DNA of 64,000 nt from Agromyces cavernae (GTDB lineage: Bacteria > Actinomycetota > Actinomycetes > Actinomycetales > Microbacteriaceae), in the NCBI RefSeq assembly GCF_021044935.1, contig NZ_JAJNMP010000001.1, positions 1,223,732 to 1,287,731 on the forward strand, written 5' to 3'. Below, piece after piece: positions 8,652 to 17,933 of this stretch; the first letter of the stretch is position 1; each line of letters opens with the position of its first letter. Both the position numbers and the translations under genes were made by a program. The notes under the pieces were generated by a model. The model saw only the letters and a list, made by a program, of their open reading frames with translations, did not search any database and was not told the DNA's origin.

Positions 8652-9560
8652 GTGGCCGTCACCGCCCCCGCCTTCGAGACGATCCCCGCGCCCGCGACAT
8701 CCGCTCGCAAGCGCCGCTACACCGAAGACCAGGTCCCGTTCGGCAAGGTGCTCGTGCGCATGGTCGCCGGGCTCATCGTGCTGCTGGTGTTCATCCTCCC
8801 GTACGTGATCATGTTCTTCGGCTCGGTGAAAACCAAGGCGCAGATCCGCTCGGTCGATCCCACCTACTTCCCCACGGAGTGGCACTGGGAGAACTACATC
8901 AACATGTGGTCGACGCCCGAGACGCCGCTCGTGCAGAACCTCATCTCGACGATCATCATCTCGGTGTTCGCGACGCTGCTCGTGCTGCTCGTGGCGATGC
9001 CCGCGGCCTACTACACGGCTCGCATGCAGTTCCCGGGCCGCATGGTCTTCCTCTTCCTCGTCATCGTGACCCAGATGCTGCAGCCCGCGGTGCTCACCTC
9101 GGGCCTGTTCCGCCAGTTCGTGACGCTCGGCATGATCGACACCTGGGCGGCGATGATCTTCATCAACGCCGCGTTCAACCTGTCGTTCGCGGTGTGGATC
9201 ATGCACTCGTTCTTCGCCGGCATCCCGAAGGAGGTCGACGAGGCGGCACAGATCGACGGCGCCGGCCGGCTCACCGTGCTGTTCCGCATCAACCTGCCGC
9301 TCGTCTGGCCGGGCATCGTCACCGCCATCGTCTTCACGTTCGTGGCGTGCTGGAACGAGTTCGCGGCGTCGCTCGTGATCCTCTCGACCGCGGGCAACCA
9401 GCCGCTGTCGGTCGCGCTCACGAAGTTCGTCGGGCAGTACGAGACGAGCTGGCATTACGTGTTCGGCGTCTCGATCGTGGCCATCATCCCGGTCGTGATC
9501 CTGTTCATGATCATCGAGAAGCGACTGGTCGGAGGGCTCACCGCGGGCAGCGTCAAGTAG
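8652..9560 (+). CDS. Sugar ABC transporter permease (MalG/UgpE type)
   Basis: A 302-aa second permease subunit with about six transmembrane helices and the EAA loop DEAAQIDGAGRLTVLFRINLP. Start is GTG 8652, directly after the first permease. The N-terminus to about residue 30 is cytoplasmic and basic (RKRRYTEDQ). It forms the heteromeric channel with the upstream permease. The gene ends the transporter operon; the 80 bp before the next gene hold no strong terminator that I can see. Confidence 0.93.
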   Translation: MAVTAPAFETIPAPATSARKRRYTEDQVPFGKVLVRMVAGLIVLLVFILPYVIMFFGSVKTKAQIRSVDPTYFPTEWHWENYINMWSTPETPLVQNLISTIIISVFATLLVLLVAMPAAYYTARMQFPGRMVFLFLVIVTQMLQPAVLTSGLFRQFVTLGMIDTWAAMIFINAAFNLSFAVWIMHSFFAGIPKEVDEAAQIDGAGRLTVLFRINLPLVWPGIVTAIVFTFVACWNEFAASLVILSTAGNQPLSVALTKFVGQYETSWHYVFGVSIVAIIPVVILFMIIEKRLVGGLTAGSVK

Positions 9561-9640
9561 GGGATGGCCCGGTTCGGTCGGCAACGCCGAGCGTCCCGGG
9601 CGCCTCTCGCCCCTCGGCGGGTCCCGCTCAGGCGGTGTCG

Positions 9641-10033
9641 TCAGGCGGCGTCGGCGGCGGTCGTCCAGAGCCCGAGGACGTTGCCCTCGGTGTCGCGGAA
9701 GTAGCCGAAGTACCCCATGCCCGGGATCGCGGTCTTCGCCTGCACGACGTCGCCGCCGAGCCCGACGATCTTCTCGAGGGCGGCGTCGATGTCGTCGACG
9801 TCGACGGTGATGATCGGATGCGTGAGATCGCCCGAGCGCTCGAACATGCCGCCGTTGATCGCGCCCGGCTGGAGCGGCGCCTGCGTCGTCTCGTCGACGG
9901 GCGTGGTCACGACGTTGGTGTATTGCAGCTCGGGCAGGACGTCGAGCCGCCAGTCGAAGGCGGCGCTGTAGAACTCCCGCGCCCGGCCCTGGTCATCGGC
10001 AGGGATCTCGAAATGTACGATTCCCGGCATCAT
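9641..10033 (-). CDS. VOC-superfamily (glyoxalase/bleomycin-resistance fold) protein
   Basis: A 130-aa single VOC domain of the type acting as small metal-dependent enzymes or ligand-binding proteins. It begins MMPGIVHFEIPADD and ends with the typical FRDTEGNVLGLW beta strand; Phe/Tyr/Glu positions fit paired beta-alpha-beta-beta-beta units. GGGAGG precedes two adjacent ATG codons (10033 and 10030); I use the first. No substrate can be assigned. It is convergent with the transporter operon. Confidence 0.85.
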   Translation of the reverse strand: MMPGIVHFEIPADDQGRAREFYSAAFDWRLDVLPELQYTNVVTTPVDETTQAPLQPGAINGGMFERSGDLTHPIITVDVDDIDAALEKIVGLGGDVVQAKTAIPGMGYFGYFRDTEGNVLGLWTTAADAA

Positions 10034-10126
10034 GCGCCTCCCGTGTCGGCTGGCGCGGCACTTCCGCGCCAGCCGCAGCCTAGCCCGAGCCGCCATCTGC
10101 CGGAAGGGCCGGGTGGACGGACTGCG

Positions 10127-11656
10127 CTACGCCTCCCAGGGGACGCCGTCGACGGCGCAGTACACCGTGCCGGCACCGCGCCAGTGCGCGCCGAGCGACG
10201 CGACGCGTGCAGCGAACTCATCGTGATCGCGGGCACCGTCACGTGGCCTCGGCGACCAGCCGATCTCGGCGATCGCCGCGACGCGGGGGAAGACGAGGAA
10301 CTCGACATCGGCGATGGTTCGTGCCGTCTCCGTCCAGATCGGCGCCTCGACGCCGAGGATCTGCTGCTCGCCGATGCCGTCGATGATCGCGGTCGGCTCC
10401 CACGCGTACGCGTCTTCGAGCGAGGTCGGTCCGTTCGCCCAGTCGAGTCCGAGTTCGTATCCATCGGGCGTGCTCGGGCTTCCGGCGTGCTGGATGTCGA
10501 GGTAGGCGACGTCGGCGGGGGACATGATCACCCGGCCGCCCTGCACCACGACTGAGGTCGTGAGGCGAGCCGCGTCATCCTGGGGCTCGAGGTAGCCCCA
10601 ATACTGTGCGATCGTGCCGACCGGCAACGATGGCGACGCTCCGATCTCATGCCAGCCGATGACCGACTTGCCGGTCGCGGCCGCGGCGCTCGTGATGCGC
10701 TGCACGAGGTCGAGGTAGTCGGCCGCGGTGGTCGACATCGATTCGTCGCCGCCGATGTGGAGCCAGGGGCCGGGGGTGAGCTCGGCGACCTCTCGCATGA
10801 CATCGGAGAGGAACCGGTCGGTCGCCTCCGCCCGTTCGGGACGGGCGCTCAGCGACGAGAACCCGACCTCGACGCCCTCGTACGGCTCGCGGGCGACGCC
10901 GTCGTGGTTGAGCTCGGGGTAGGCGCTGAGGGCGGCGTTCGTGTGGCCGGGCAGGTCGATCTCGGGGACCACGGTGATGAACCGCTCGGCGGCGTGGTCG
11001 ACGATGCGGGCATAGTCGGCCTTCGTGTAGAACCCGCCGCCGGCTCCGCCGACCGAGGTCGATCCGCCGATGCCGGTGAGCTCGGGCCACGAGTCGACCC
11101 GGATGCGCCAGCCCTGGTCGTCGGTGAGGTGCAGGTGCAGGATGTTGATCTTCAGCACGGCGAGGGCGTCGATGAGTCGCAGCACGTCCTCGACCGCGAA
11201 GAAGTGGCGCACGACGTCGAGCATGACGCCGCGATAGGCGAAGCGCGGCGCATCCGCCACCGAGACGGCGGGCACGACCACGTCGCCGACCGAAGGCTTC
11301 GAGGCGCCGGCCGCGGTTCGTGCCGGGAGCAGCTGTCGCAGCGAGCACGTCGCCCGATACAGGCCGGCCGGGGTCGCGGAACCGATCGCGATGCCTCGAT
11401 CGGAGACGTCGAGGGTGTACGACTCACCACCCGCCTCGCCGCCGTCGTGCAGCACGAGGGAGATGTCGGCCTCGCGCGCCGTGGCGTCGGCCACGGGCAG
11501 CTCGCGCCCCAGGACGGTGCGAAGGTCGCGCGCGAGCGCCGCTGCGATCGCGTGCACGTCGGCGGCTGCGACGATGCGTGTCTCGTCGACGATGCGGAAC
11601 GGCGCCGAGGTCGTGTGGAACTCGATCGAGGCCGGGGCGGGGACGATGCCGGTCAT
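10127..11656 (-). CDS. Beta-N-acetylhexosaminidase, glycoside hydrolase family 20
   Basis: A 509-aa GH20 enzyme. An N-terminal GH20b-like domain (about 1-130) precedes the catalytic barrel, which starts at YRGVMLDVVRHFF. The catalytic Asp-Glu pair is in HIGGDES (D304/E305), and LHLHLTDDQGWRI and PEIDLPGHTNA are also typical. Substrate-assisted hydrolysis would release terminal GlcNAc or GalNAc. There is no signal peptide, so it should act inside the cell on imported oligosaccharide. It lies close to the transporter and the NagA operon, which would use its product. Start is ATG 11656. Confidence 0.93.
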   Translation of the reverse strand: MTGIVPAPASIEFHTTSAPFRIVDETRIVAAADVHAIAAALARDLRTVLGRELPVADATAREADISLVLHDGGEAGGESYTLDVSDRGIAIGSATPAGLYRATCSLRQLLPARTAAGASKPSVGDVVVPAVSVADAPRFAYRGVMLDVVRHFFAVEDVLRLIDALAVLKINILHLHLTDDQGWRIRVDSWPELTGIGGSTSVGGAGGGFYTKADYARIVDHAAERFITVVPEIDLPGHTNAALSAYPELNHDGVAREPYEGVEVGFSSLSARPERAEATDRFLSDVMREVAELTPGPWLHIGGDESMSTTAADYLDLVQRITSAAAATGKSVIGWHEIGASPSLPVGTIAQYWGYLEPQDDAARLTTSVVVQGGRVIMSPADVAYLDIQHAGSPSTPDGYELGLDWANGPTSLEDAYAWEPTAIIDGIGEQQILGVEAPIWTETARTIADVEFLVFPRVAAIAEIGWSPRPRDGARDHDEFAARVASLGAHWRGAGTVYCAVDGVPWEA

Positions 11657-11781
11657 GGCGAATCCGTTCTGGTCGGCGATGAGGTGGATTGCCCCCCGCA
11701 GACACCAGCGTACGCAGCGAGAAGCGGGAGACCCGCTCCGCGAGCGCGGGGTGATCGAGCCGGAGAGGGGACGACGCGAGG

Positions 11782-12912
11782 TTGACCCGGGAACACCGTG
11801 TCCCCCACAGTGGAACGGTGCAGTGGGCCGTGGCCATCCTGACCGTCATCGCGTACGTGACGCTGCCCCTCGGGTCGGCGAGCTTCGAGCAGCAGCCGGT
11901 GCCGACCCTGCTCGTCGGGCTCGTCTTCTCGCTGCTCGCGATCTTCGGGTTCCGCTTCGTGCAGGGGCGCTCCGTCTGGTGGGCGGTGGCGTTCGTCGGC
12001 GTGCAACTGGCGCTCGGGTTCGCGGTGTTCTCGCTGTCGGGTGCGGCGGTCGGCTCCACTCTGCTCCTCGTGGTGCTCGTCGTGCAGAGCGTGCTGCTCC
12101 TGCCCTTGCCGGTCGCGGCCGTGGTCGCGGCCGTCATCCCGCTCGTGCACCTCGGCATGGACTGGCAGGACGGACTCCGCGAAGGGCTCGGCACGCTCGC
12201 GGTCACGATCTTCACGCTCATCGTGACCTGGCTCCTCGTTCGCGAGCAGAAAGCCCGGGCTGCGCTCGCCGAAGCGAACGAGCGGTTGCGCGGCTACGCC
12301 GCCCAGGCCGAGCAGCTGGCCACCATCCAGGAGCGCAACCGGCTCGCGCGCGACATCCACGACGGTGTCGGACACCACCTGACGGTCGTGCAGATGCAGC
12401 TCGAGGCCGCGCGCGCCGTCATCCGCACGGCCCAGCCCGAGCGGCTCGACGCGATGCTCGCCACGGCGCAGGAGCAGTCGGGGCAGGCCCTCGCCGAGGT
12501 GCGCCGGTCGGTGGCCGCCCTGCGCGAACACCGCCCCGCGCTGCCCGAGGCGCTGCAGGCCCTCACCGCCGAAGCGACCGAGGCGGGTGTGCCGACCGAG
12601 CTCGAGATCCTCGGAAGCGTCCGCCCCATCCGGGCAGAGATCGAGGAGTCGCTCTACCGGGCGGTGCAGGAGGGGCTCACGAACGTCCGCAAGCACGCCG
12701 ACGCGAGCAGCACGACCGTCGTCCTCGATTTCACCGATGACGAGCACCTCAGGCTCGAGGTGCGCGACGATGGCCGGGGCCTTCCCGAGCCGCCAGGCGA
12801 CGGCTTCGGGCTCACCGGGTTGCGTGAGCGCATGTCGAACCTCGGCGGGCGGATGTCCCTGGCCCCGGCCGGCGGCGCCGGACTCACCCTGACGGTCGAG
12901 GTGCCGGGATGA
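11782..12912 (+). CDS. Sensor histidine kinase (HisKA_3, DesK/NarX-like)
   Basis: A 376-aa membrane kinase. About four to five hydrophobic helices span residues 14-150, then a short coiled linker leads to the phosphoacceptor motif RDIHDGVGHHL, an N-box LTNVRKHA and the nucleotide-binding DDGRG and GFGLTGLRER. No extracytoplasmic sensor domain is present, so it may sense the membrane. The start is TTG 11782 after a purine-rich stretch. It overlaps the response regulator by 4 bp (ATGA) and is divergent from the GH20 gene. The signal is unknown. Confidence 0.9.
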   Translation: MTREHRVPHSGTVQWAVAILTVIAYVTLPLGSASFEQQPVPTLLVGLVFSLLAIFGFRFVQGRSVWWAVAFVGVQLALGFAVFSLSGAAVGSTLLLVVLVVQSVLLLPLPVAAVVAAVIPLVHLGMDWQDGLREGLGTLAVTIFTLIVTWLLVREQKARAALAEANERLRGYAAQAEQLATIQERNRLARDIHDGVGHHLTVVQMQLEAARAVIRTAQPERLDAMLATAQEQSGQALAEVRRSVAALREHRPALPEALQALTAEATEAGVPTELEILGSVRPIRAEIEESLYRAVQEGLTNVRKHADASSTTVVLDFTDDEHLRLEVRDDGRGLPEPPGDGFGLTGLRERMSNLGGRMSLAPAGGAGLTLTVEVPG

Positions 12913-13547
12913 CGATCCGCGTCCTCGTCGCCGACGACCAGGCGCTCTTCCGCGAGGCGCTCATGACGCTGCTCGAGGTGCACCCGGGGGTCGAGGTCGT
13001 CGGGGAGGCAGGCAACGGCGAGGAGGCGGTGCGTCGCAGCGGGCGGCTGCGTCCCGACGTGGTGCTCATGGACCTGAGGATGCCGGTGCTCGACGGCATC
13101 GCCGCGACGGCGCGCATCCGCGCCGAGCAGCCCGACGTGCGGGTGCTCGCCCTGACGACGTTCGACGACGACGACGACGTGTTCGCCGCCCTGCGCGCCG
13201 GCGCCGTCGGGTACCTCCTCAAGGACGTGTCGTCGGCGAGGCTCGTCGAGGCGCTCGACGCGGCGGCGCGCGGCGAGTCTGTGCTCCAGCCGTCGGTGGC
13301 GGCGAAGGTCGTGGCACGGGTGGCCCGGTTGCCTGAGGATGCGCCGCCCCCGGAGCATCCCCTGTCCGACCGTGAGGTCGAGGTCGTGCGCCTGCTCGCC
13401 GACGGTCGCAGCAACCGCGAGATCGCAGGCGTGCTGTTCCTCGCCGAGGGCACCGTGAAGAACCTCGTCACGAGCGTGCTGTCGAAGCTCGAGGTGCGCG
13501 ACCGCACGCAGGCGGCCATCCGCGCACGCGACCTCGGCGTCCTCTGA
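12909..13547 (+). CDS. NarL/LuxR-family response regulator
   Basis: A 212-aa response regulator, partner of the upstream kinase. The receiver domain has the acidic pair in VADDQ, the phosphorylated Asp in VLMDLRMP and the conserved Lys in YLLKD. The C-terminal LuxR helix-turn-helix reads LSDREVEVVRLLADGRSNREIA. Targets are not visible from sequence; the membrane protein that follows about 135 bp later is one candidate. Confidence 0.93.
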   Translation: MTIRVLVADDQALFREALMTLLEVHPGVEVVGEAGNGEEAVRRSGRLRPDVVLMDLRMPVLDGIAATARIRAEQPDVRVLALTTFDDDDDVFAALRAGAVGYLLKDVSSARLVEALDAAARGESVLQPSVAAKVVARVARLPEDAPPPEHPLSDREVEVVRLLADGRSNREIAGVLFLAEGTVKNLVTSVLSKLEVRDRTQAAIRARDLGVL

Positions 13548-13681
13548 CGCGTTCCCCGCCGGGTCACCGCCGCACGTCACCGCCCGAACGTGACCCCGGC
13601 CATGACCTTCGGCACCTGACGCGCCCCCGTGCCCCGCGGAGGATTCCGTGTGTTCCCCCTTCGAACACGCAAGGAGTCGAG

Positions 13682-14098
13682 ATGAGCCACCACGCTGAGA
13701 CGCCCCACCGCACCGAGACGACCGTCCGCCGACCTTCGGTGCTGCGGTTCGCACTGCACCTGCTCGAAATGGTGATCGCCATGCTCGTCGGAATGGTCGT
13801 GCTGGACCCGGTCTGGGCGTTCGCCTGGCCGGGGCTTCACGAGAACACGACCGCGCAGGCGCTCGTGATGGCCACGAACATGTCGATCGGCATGGCCGTG
13901 TGGATGCGGATCCGCGGCCACGGTCTGCCGGCGATCGCCGAGATGTCGGCGGCGATGTACCTGTCGTTCCTCGTTCTGCTCCCGTTCCTCTGGGCCGGGG
14001 TGCTCTCCGACGGGGCGTTCATGATCGCCGGGCACGTGCTCATGGTTCCGGCGATGCTCGTCGCGATGCTGCGCCGCCGGCGCGAGTACGGGTGGTGA
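13682..14098 (+). CDS. Small multi-pass membrane protein of unknown function
   Basis: A 138-aa protein with about four hydrophobic segments and a repeated EM-x-x-AM pattern (LLEMVIAMLVGM and IAEMSAAMYLSF), GHG and GHVLM, ending in a basic tail RRRREY. Actinobacterial relatives exist and are sometimes labelled FliP-like, but there is no flagellar context here. The conserved Met/Glu/His residues in the helices could bind metal; that is speculation. A good ribosome site (aaggag) precedes ATG 13682. It overlaps or abuts the next gene, so the two are probably co-expressed. Confidence 0.75.
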   Translation: MSHHAETPHRTETTVRRPSVLRFALHLLEMVIAMLVGMVVLDPVWAFAWPGLHENTTAQALVMATNMSIGMAVWMRIRGHGLPAIAEMSAAMYLSFLVLLPFLWAGVLSDGAFMIAGHVLMVPAMLVAMLRRRREYGW

Positions 14099-14103
14099 CC
14101 GCC

Positions 14104-15408
14104 ATGCGCGCATTCCTGAAGGTCGTGGTGGTCGTGCTCGCCGCGGTCGCGCTTCCCGCAGCCCTCGGCGCTCCGGCCGTCGTCGGCGCACTCACCTCGC
14201 TCAACGCACCGAGGACCGACGGCGTTTCTCCGGCGCCAGAACCGGTTGCGCACGATCCGGCGAAGCCGACGGCGGTCGTCGTGGTCGGCGAGCAGGGCGC
14301 CGTGGTGTCCGACACGCTCGCCCCCTACGAGATCCTCGCGACCACGGGAGCGTTCAACGTCTACACCGTGGCGCCCGCGACCCACCCGGTGCCACTCACG
14401 GGCGGACTCGACCTCGTGCCCGATCTCACCTTCGACGAACTCGACGAGGTGCTCGGCGGATCGGCCGACGTCGTCGTGATACCGGCAATGCCCGACGTCG
14501 GCAGGCCCACGATCGAACCCGTCACCGACTGGCTGGCCGACCAGGCAGCCGGGGGAGCGCTGCTCCTCAGCATCTGCAACGGATCCGGCGTACTCGCCTC
14601 GGCCGGGCTCCTCGACGGGCGCACCGCGACCGCGCACTGGCTGCGCGTCGACGAGTTCGAGCGCACGTACGGGGCCGTCGACTGGGTGCGCGGCACGAGG
14701 TACGTCGACGACGGCGACGTCGTCAGCACCGCCGGCATCCTGTCGGGCATCGACGGCACGCTGCGCATCGTCGAGCGCCTCGTCGGCGCGGATGCCGCAG
14801 CCGAGGCCGCGCGCGGGATCGCGTGGCCGTTCTACCACCGCGACGGGGCCGCCCGCTTGGAGCAGGCCCAGCTCGCGCCGGCCGATGCCGTTGTGGGGCT
14901 CAACACCGCGTTCAGCTGGGGCCGGGAGGGAATCGGGGTGCTGTTGAGCGACGGCGTCGGCGAGATCGAGCTCGCCTCGGTCTTCGACACCTATGGGCAA
15001 TCCCTCGCGGTGCGCACGGTCGCCATCGGCGAGGGCGCGGTGCGCTCCCGCCACGGCCTCACGTTCGTGCCGCGCGCCGAGACCGCAGTCGGACTCGATC
15101 GGCTCGTCGTGCCCGGCAGGACCGAGCACGAACCGGTCCCCGGCATGGCGCCGGAGTATCCGCATCGCGAAGCGGGTTTCGCGTTCGACGCCGTGCTGCG
15201 CGACCTCGCGCGAACGACCGACGTCGCCACCGCCGAGTGGACGGCGAAGGTGCTGGAGTACCCCGTCGACGCCCTCGCGCTCGAGGGGCCGGCCTGGCCG
15301 TGGGCAGAGACGTTCCGCCCGCTCCTCCTCGCCGGCGTCGGCGTGCTCGCAGCGCTCGGCGCGTTCGCACTCGCCCGTGCTCGCCGACGCGGGCGCTCGG
15401 GCACCTAG
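14104..15408 (+). CDS. Membrane-anchored DJ-1/PfpI-family protein
   Basis: A 434-aa protein. An N-terminal hydrophobic segment (residues 1-30, probably uncleaved signal-anchor) precedes a class I glutamine-amidotransferase-like DJ-1/PfpI domain with the nucleophile elbow LLSICNGSGVLASAG (Cys near residue 157) and a His in ATAHW. The remaining 200 residues have no family I can name, and a second hydrophobic helix with a basic tail closes the protein. The domain resembles the sensor half of GlxA/AraC-type regulators and isonitrile hydratase, but there is no DNA-binding domain. GTG 14095 would overlap the upstream stop; ATG 14104 is used. The reaction is unknown. Confidence 0.75.
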   Translation: MRAFLKVVVVVLAAVALPAALGAPAVVGALTSLNAPRTDGVSPAPEPVAHDPAKPTAVVVVGEQGAVVSDTLAPYEILATTGAFNVYTVAPATHPVPLTGGLDLVPDLTFDELDEVLGGSADVVVIPAMPDVGRPTIEPVTDWLADQAAGGALLLSICNGSGVLASAGLLDGRTATAHWLRVDEFERTYGAVDWVRGTRYVDDGDVVSTAGILSGIDGTLRIVERLVGADAAAEAARGIAWPFYHRDGAARLEQAQLAPADAVVGLNTAFSWGREGIGVLLSDGVGEIELASVFDTYGQSLAVRTVAIGEGAVRSRHGLTFVPRAETAVGLDRLVVPGRTEHEPVPGMAPEYPHREAGFAFDAVLRDLARTTDVATAEWTAKVLEYPVDALALEGPAWPWAETFRPLLLAGVGVLAALGAFALARARRRGRSGT

Positions 15409-15424
15409 CGACACAGGGCTGCCG

Positions 15425-15461
15425 TTCCCGTGCCCACGTGTGACCCGCGTGGGCACGGGAA
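15425..15461 (+). terminator. Strong hairpin after the DJ-1/PfpI gene
   Basis: Perfect 14-bp arms (15425-15438, 15448-15461) flank a 9-nt loop, 16 bp past the stop and 33 bp before the riboswitch. There is no T-run, which is usual in this GC range. Confidence 0.75.
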
Positions 15462-15493
15462 CCGCGGCGTGGGACATCCGTTGCTATGCTTGC

Positions 15494-15575
15494 GTTCGTC
15501 GCGACTGGCGTTGAGATGGGTTCCCATCGGGGAGCGACCTGGCACGCACCGACCGCACGCCTGGGCCGGTACGGA
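15494..15575 (+). promoter_or_regulatory. ZTP (pfl-motif) riboswitch upstream of glyA
   Basis: The leader shows the conserved blocks of the pfl/ZTP aptamer in order: GCGACTGGCG (15501-15510), a perfect GATGG/CCATC hairpin (15515-15528), CGGGGAGCGACC (about 15528-15539) and CGCCTGGGC (15559-15567). The ligand would be ZMP/ZTP, the purine intermediate that builds up when 10-formyl-THF is short, which fits the glyA-folD genes behind it. Downstream, CGGTACGGA (15567-15575) pairs with TCCGTACCG (15618-15626) around an inner 8-bp hairpin (15577-15602), just before the ribosome site aaggag; this is the likely expression platform. Confidence 0.85.
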
Positions 15576-15642
15576 TGCCTCGTGGCGCGAGTCGCACGAG
15601 GCAGCACCCTCGTTTGGTCCGTACCGTCAGAAGGAGCCAGTC

Positions 15643-16917
15643 TTGGCCGAGTCCGTCTTCAACGCCCCCCTCTCCGAGGTCGATCCCGAGATCGCCGAGG
15701 TGCTCGAGCTCGAGCTCGGTCGCCAGCGCGACTACCTCGAGATGATCGCGAGTGAGAACTTCGTCCCGGTCTCGGTGCTGCAGTCGCAGGGTTCGGTGCT
15801 CACGAACAAGTACGCCGAGGGATACCCGGGTCGTCGCTACTACGGCGGCTGCGAGTACGTCGACGTCGCCGAGTCGCTCGCGATCGAGCGTGCCAAGAGC
15901 CTGTTCGGCGCCGAGTACGCGAACGTGCAGCCCCACTCGGGCGCCACCGCCAACGCCGCCGTGCTGTCGGCCATCGCCACGCCCGGCGACACGATCCTCG
16001 GGCTCGAGCTCGCGCACGGCGGTCACCTCACCCACGGCATGCGGCTCAACTTCTCGGGCAAGCTCTACAACGCCGTCGCCTACGGCGTCGACCCCGAGAC
16101 GTTCGTCGTCGACATGAACGTCGTGCGCGACAAGGCCCTCGAGCACAAGCCGCAGGTCATCATCGCGGGCTGGTCGGCGTACCCGCGCCAGCTCGACTTC
16201 GCCGCCTTCCGCGAGATCGCCGACGAGGTCGGCGCCAAGCTCTGGGTCGACATGGCGCACTTCGCGGGCCTCGTCGCCGCGGGCCTGCACCCGAACCCGG
16301 TGCCCTTCGCCGACGTCGTGTCGTCGACCGTGCACAAGACGATCGGCGGCCCCCGGTCGGGCTTCATCGTCGCGCGCGACATGGAGCTCGCGAAGAAGCT
16401 CAACTCCAACGTGTTCCCAGGCCAGCAGGGCGGCCCGCTGATGCACGTCATCGCGGCGAAGGCCACGGCGTTCAAGATCGCGGCCTCGGCCGAGTTCAAG
16501 GACCGCCAGGAGCGCACCGTGCGGGGCGCGAAGATCCTCGCCGACCGCCTCACGGCCGACGACTCGCGCGCCGCCGGCGTCGACGTGCTCACGGGCGGCA
16601 CCGACGTGCACCTCGTGCTCGCCGACCTGCGCAACTCCGCCATGGACGGCCAGCAGGCCGAAGACCTGCTGCACGAGGCGCTCATCACCGTGAACCGCAA
16701 CGCGGTGCCGTTCGACCCGCGCCCGCCGATGGTCACCTCGGGCCTGCGCATCGGCACGCCCGCGCTCGCCACCCGCGGGTTCGGCGACGCCGAGTTCACC
16801 GAGGTCGCCGACATCATCGCACTGGCTCTGCAGGGCGAAGCGGATGTCCCGGCGCTGCGCGCCCGCGTCGAGGCCCTCACGGCGCGGTTCCCGCTGTACC
16901 CCGGCCTGGCGCAGTAG
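15643..16917 (+). CDS. glyA: Serine hydroxymethyltransferase
   Basis: A 424-aa PLP enzyme that interconverts serine and glycine while loading tetrahydrofolate with a one-carbon unit. Typical motifs are [29 protein letters not shown] and the PLP-lysine segment [16 protein letters not shown] 15643 is used because aaggag sits 6 nt before it and the N-terminus then matches family length; the upstream open frame is riboswitch leader. It is followed 8 bp later by folD, so the two share the riboswitch-controlled transcript. Confidence 0.97.
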   Translation: MAESVFNAPLSEVDPEIAEVLELELGRQRDYLEMIASENFVPVSVLQSQGSVLTNKYAEGYPGRRYYGGCEYVDVAESLAIERAKSLFGAEYANVQPHSGATANAAVLSAIATPGDTILGLELAHGGHLTHGMRLNFSGKLYNAVAYGVDPETFVVDMNVVRDKALEHKPQVIIAGWSAYPRQLDFAAFREIADEVGAKLWVDMAHFAGLVAAGLHPNPVPFADVVSSTVHKTIGGPRSGFIVARDMELAKKLNSNVFPGQQGGPLMHVIAAKATAFKIAASAEFKDRQERTVRGAKILADRLTADDSRAAGVDVLTGGTDVHLVLADLRNSAMDGQQAEDLLHEALITVNRNAVPFDPRPPMVTSGLRIGTPALATRGFGDAEFTEVADIIALALQGEADVPALRARVEALTARFPLYPGLAQ

Positions 16918-16925
16918 GTTCCACC

Positions 16926-17810
16926 ATGACCGCCATCACCCTCGACGGCGTCGCGACCGCGGCGGCCGTGAAGCAGGAGCTCGCCTCGCGCATCGCACTG
17001 CTGCGCGCCCACGGGGTGGTGCCGGGTCTCGGCACGCTGCTCGTCGGCGACGACCCCGGCTCGAAGTCGTACGTGGCGGGCAAGCACCGCGACTGCGCCG
17101 AGGTGGGCATCGAGTCCATCCGCGTCGACTTGCCCGCCTCGGCGACCACGGCCGACGTGCGCGCCGCGATCCGCGACCTCAACGCCGCGTCCGAGGTCAC
17201 CGGGTACATCGTGCAGCTGCCGCTGCCCGCGGGGCACGACGAGAACGCGATGCTCGAGCTCATCGACCCCGACAAGGACGCCGACGGCCTGCACCCGACG
17301 AACCTCGGCCGGCTCGTGCTCGGCATCGAGGGTGAGCTGCACTCGCCGCTGCCGTGCACGCCGGCGGGCATCGTCGAGATGCTGCGGCGCTACGACGTGC
17401 CGATCCGCGGACGGCACGTCACGGTGATCGGTCGCGGCCTCACGGTCGGCCGTCCGCTCGGACTGCTCTTCACCCGCAAGGGCCTCGACGCGACCGTGAC
17501 CCTGACGCACTCCCGCACCGTCGACCTCGCGGCCGAGGTGCACCGGGCCGACATCGTCGTCGCCGCCGTCGGCGTGCCGCACCTCGTGAAGCCCGAGTGG
17601 ATCAGGCCGGGCGCCGCGGTGCTCGACGTCGGCATCACCCGCGTGCAAGACGAGGAGACCGGCAAGGGCCGGCTCACGGGCGACGTCGATCCCGCCGTCG
17701 CATCGGTCGCCGGGCACCTCTCGCCGAACCCCGGTGGGGTCGGGCCGATGACCAGGGCCATGCTGCTCGCGAACGTCGTGAAGTCGGCCGAGTTCAAGCT
17801 GAACCGGTAG
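16926..17810 (+). CDS. folD: Bifunctional methylenetetrahydrofolate dehydrogenase/methenyltetrahydrofolate cyclohydrolase
   Basis: A 294-aa cytoplasmic enzyme making 10-formyl-THF from methylene-THF with NADP. Recognisable are the active-site Tyr/Lys region ([13 protein letters not shown]), [24 protein letters not shown] and the dinucleotide region [15 protein letters not shown], followed by the family's closing [17 protein letters not shown]. Length is normal. It follows glyA by 8 bp; the pair forms a one-carbon operon under the ZTP-type leader. Confidence 0.97.
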   Translation: MTAITLDGVATAAAVKQELASRIALLRAHGVVPGLGTLLVGDDPGSKSYVAGKHRDCAEVGIESIRVDLPASATTADVRAAIRDLNAASEVTGYIVQLPLPAGHDENAMLELIDPDKDADGLHPTNLGRLVLGIEGELHSPLPCTPAGIVEMLRRYDVPIRGRHVTVIGRGLTVGRPLGLLFTRKGLDATVTLTHSRTVDLAAEVHRADIVVAAVGVPHLVKPEWIRPGAAVLDVGITRVQDEETGKGRLTGDVDPAVASVAGHLSPNPGGVGPMTRAMLLANVVKSAEFKLNR

Positions 17811-17830
17811 CGCCGGGCGGCGTCCGGCGC
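17810..17830 (+). terminator. Short GC hairpin after folD
   Basis: GCGCCGG (17810-17816) pairs with CCGGCGC (17824-17830) around a 7-nt loop right at the folD stop. It has no T-run and is weak evidence by itself. Confidence 0.35.
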
Positions 17831-17933
17831 GCTCGGCATCGGCCCGCTAGCCCGCCCGTCCGGCCTCCTCCCGGTCGCCCGGCGTTCACTCGTTGATCAC
17901 CGGGCGGCAAATCGGCGCGCGTAGCTTCGCGGC

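Noticed and set aside
7686..9584. A 632-codon open frame on the minus strand across the two permease genes
   Set aside because: His/Asp/Arg-rich shadow of the permease codons; no domain and no ribosome site.
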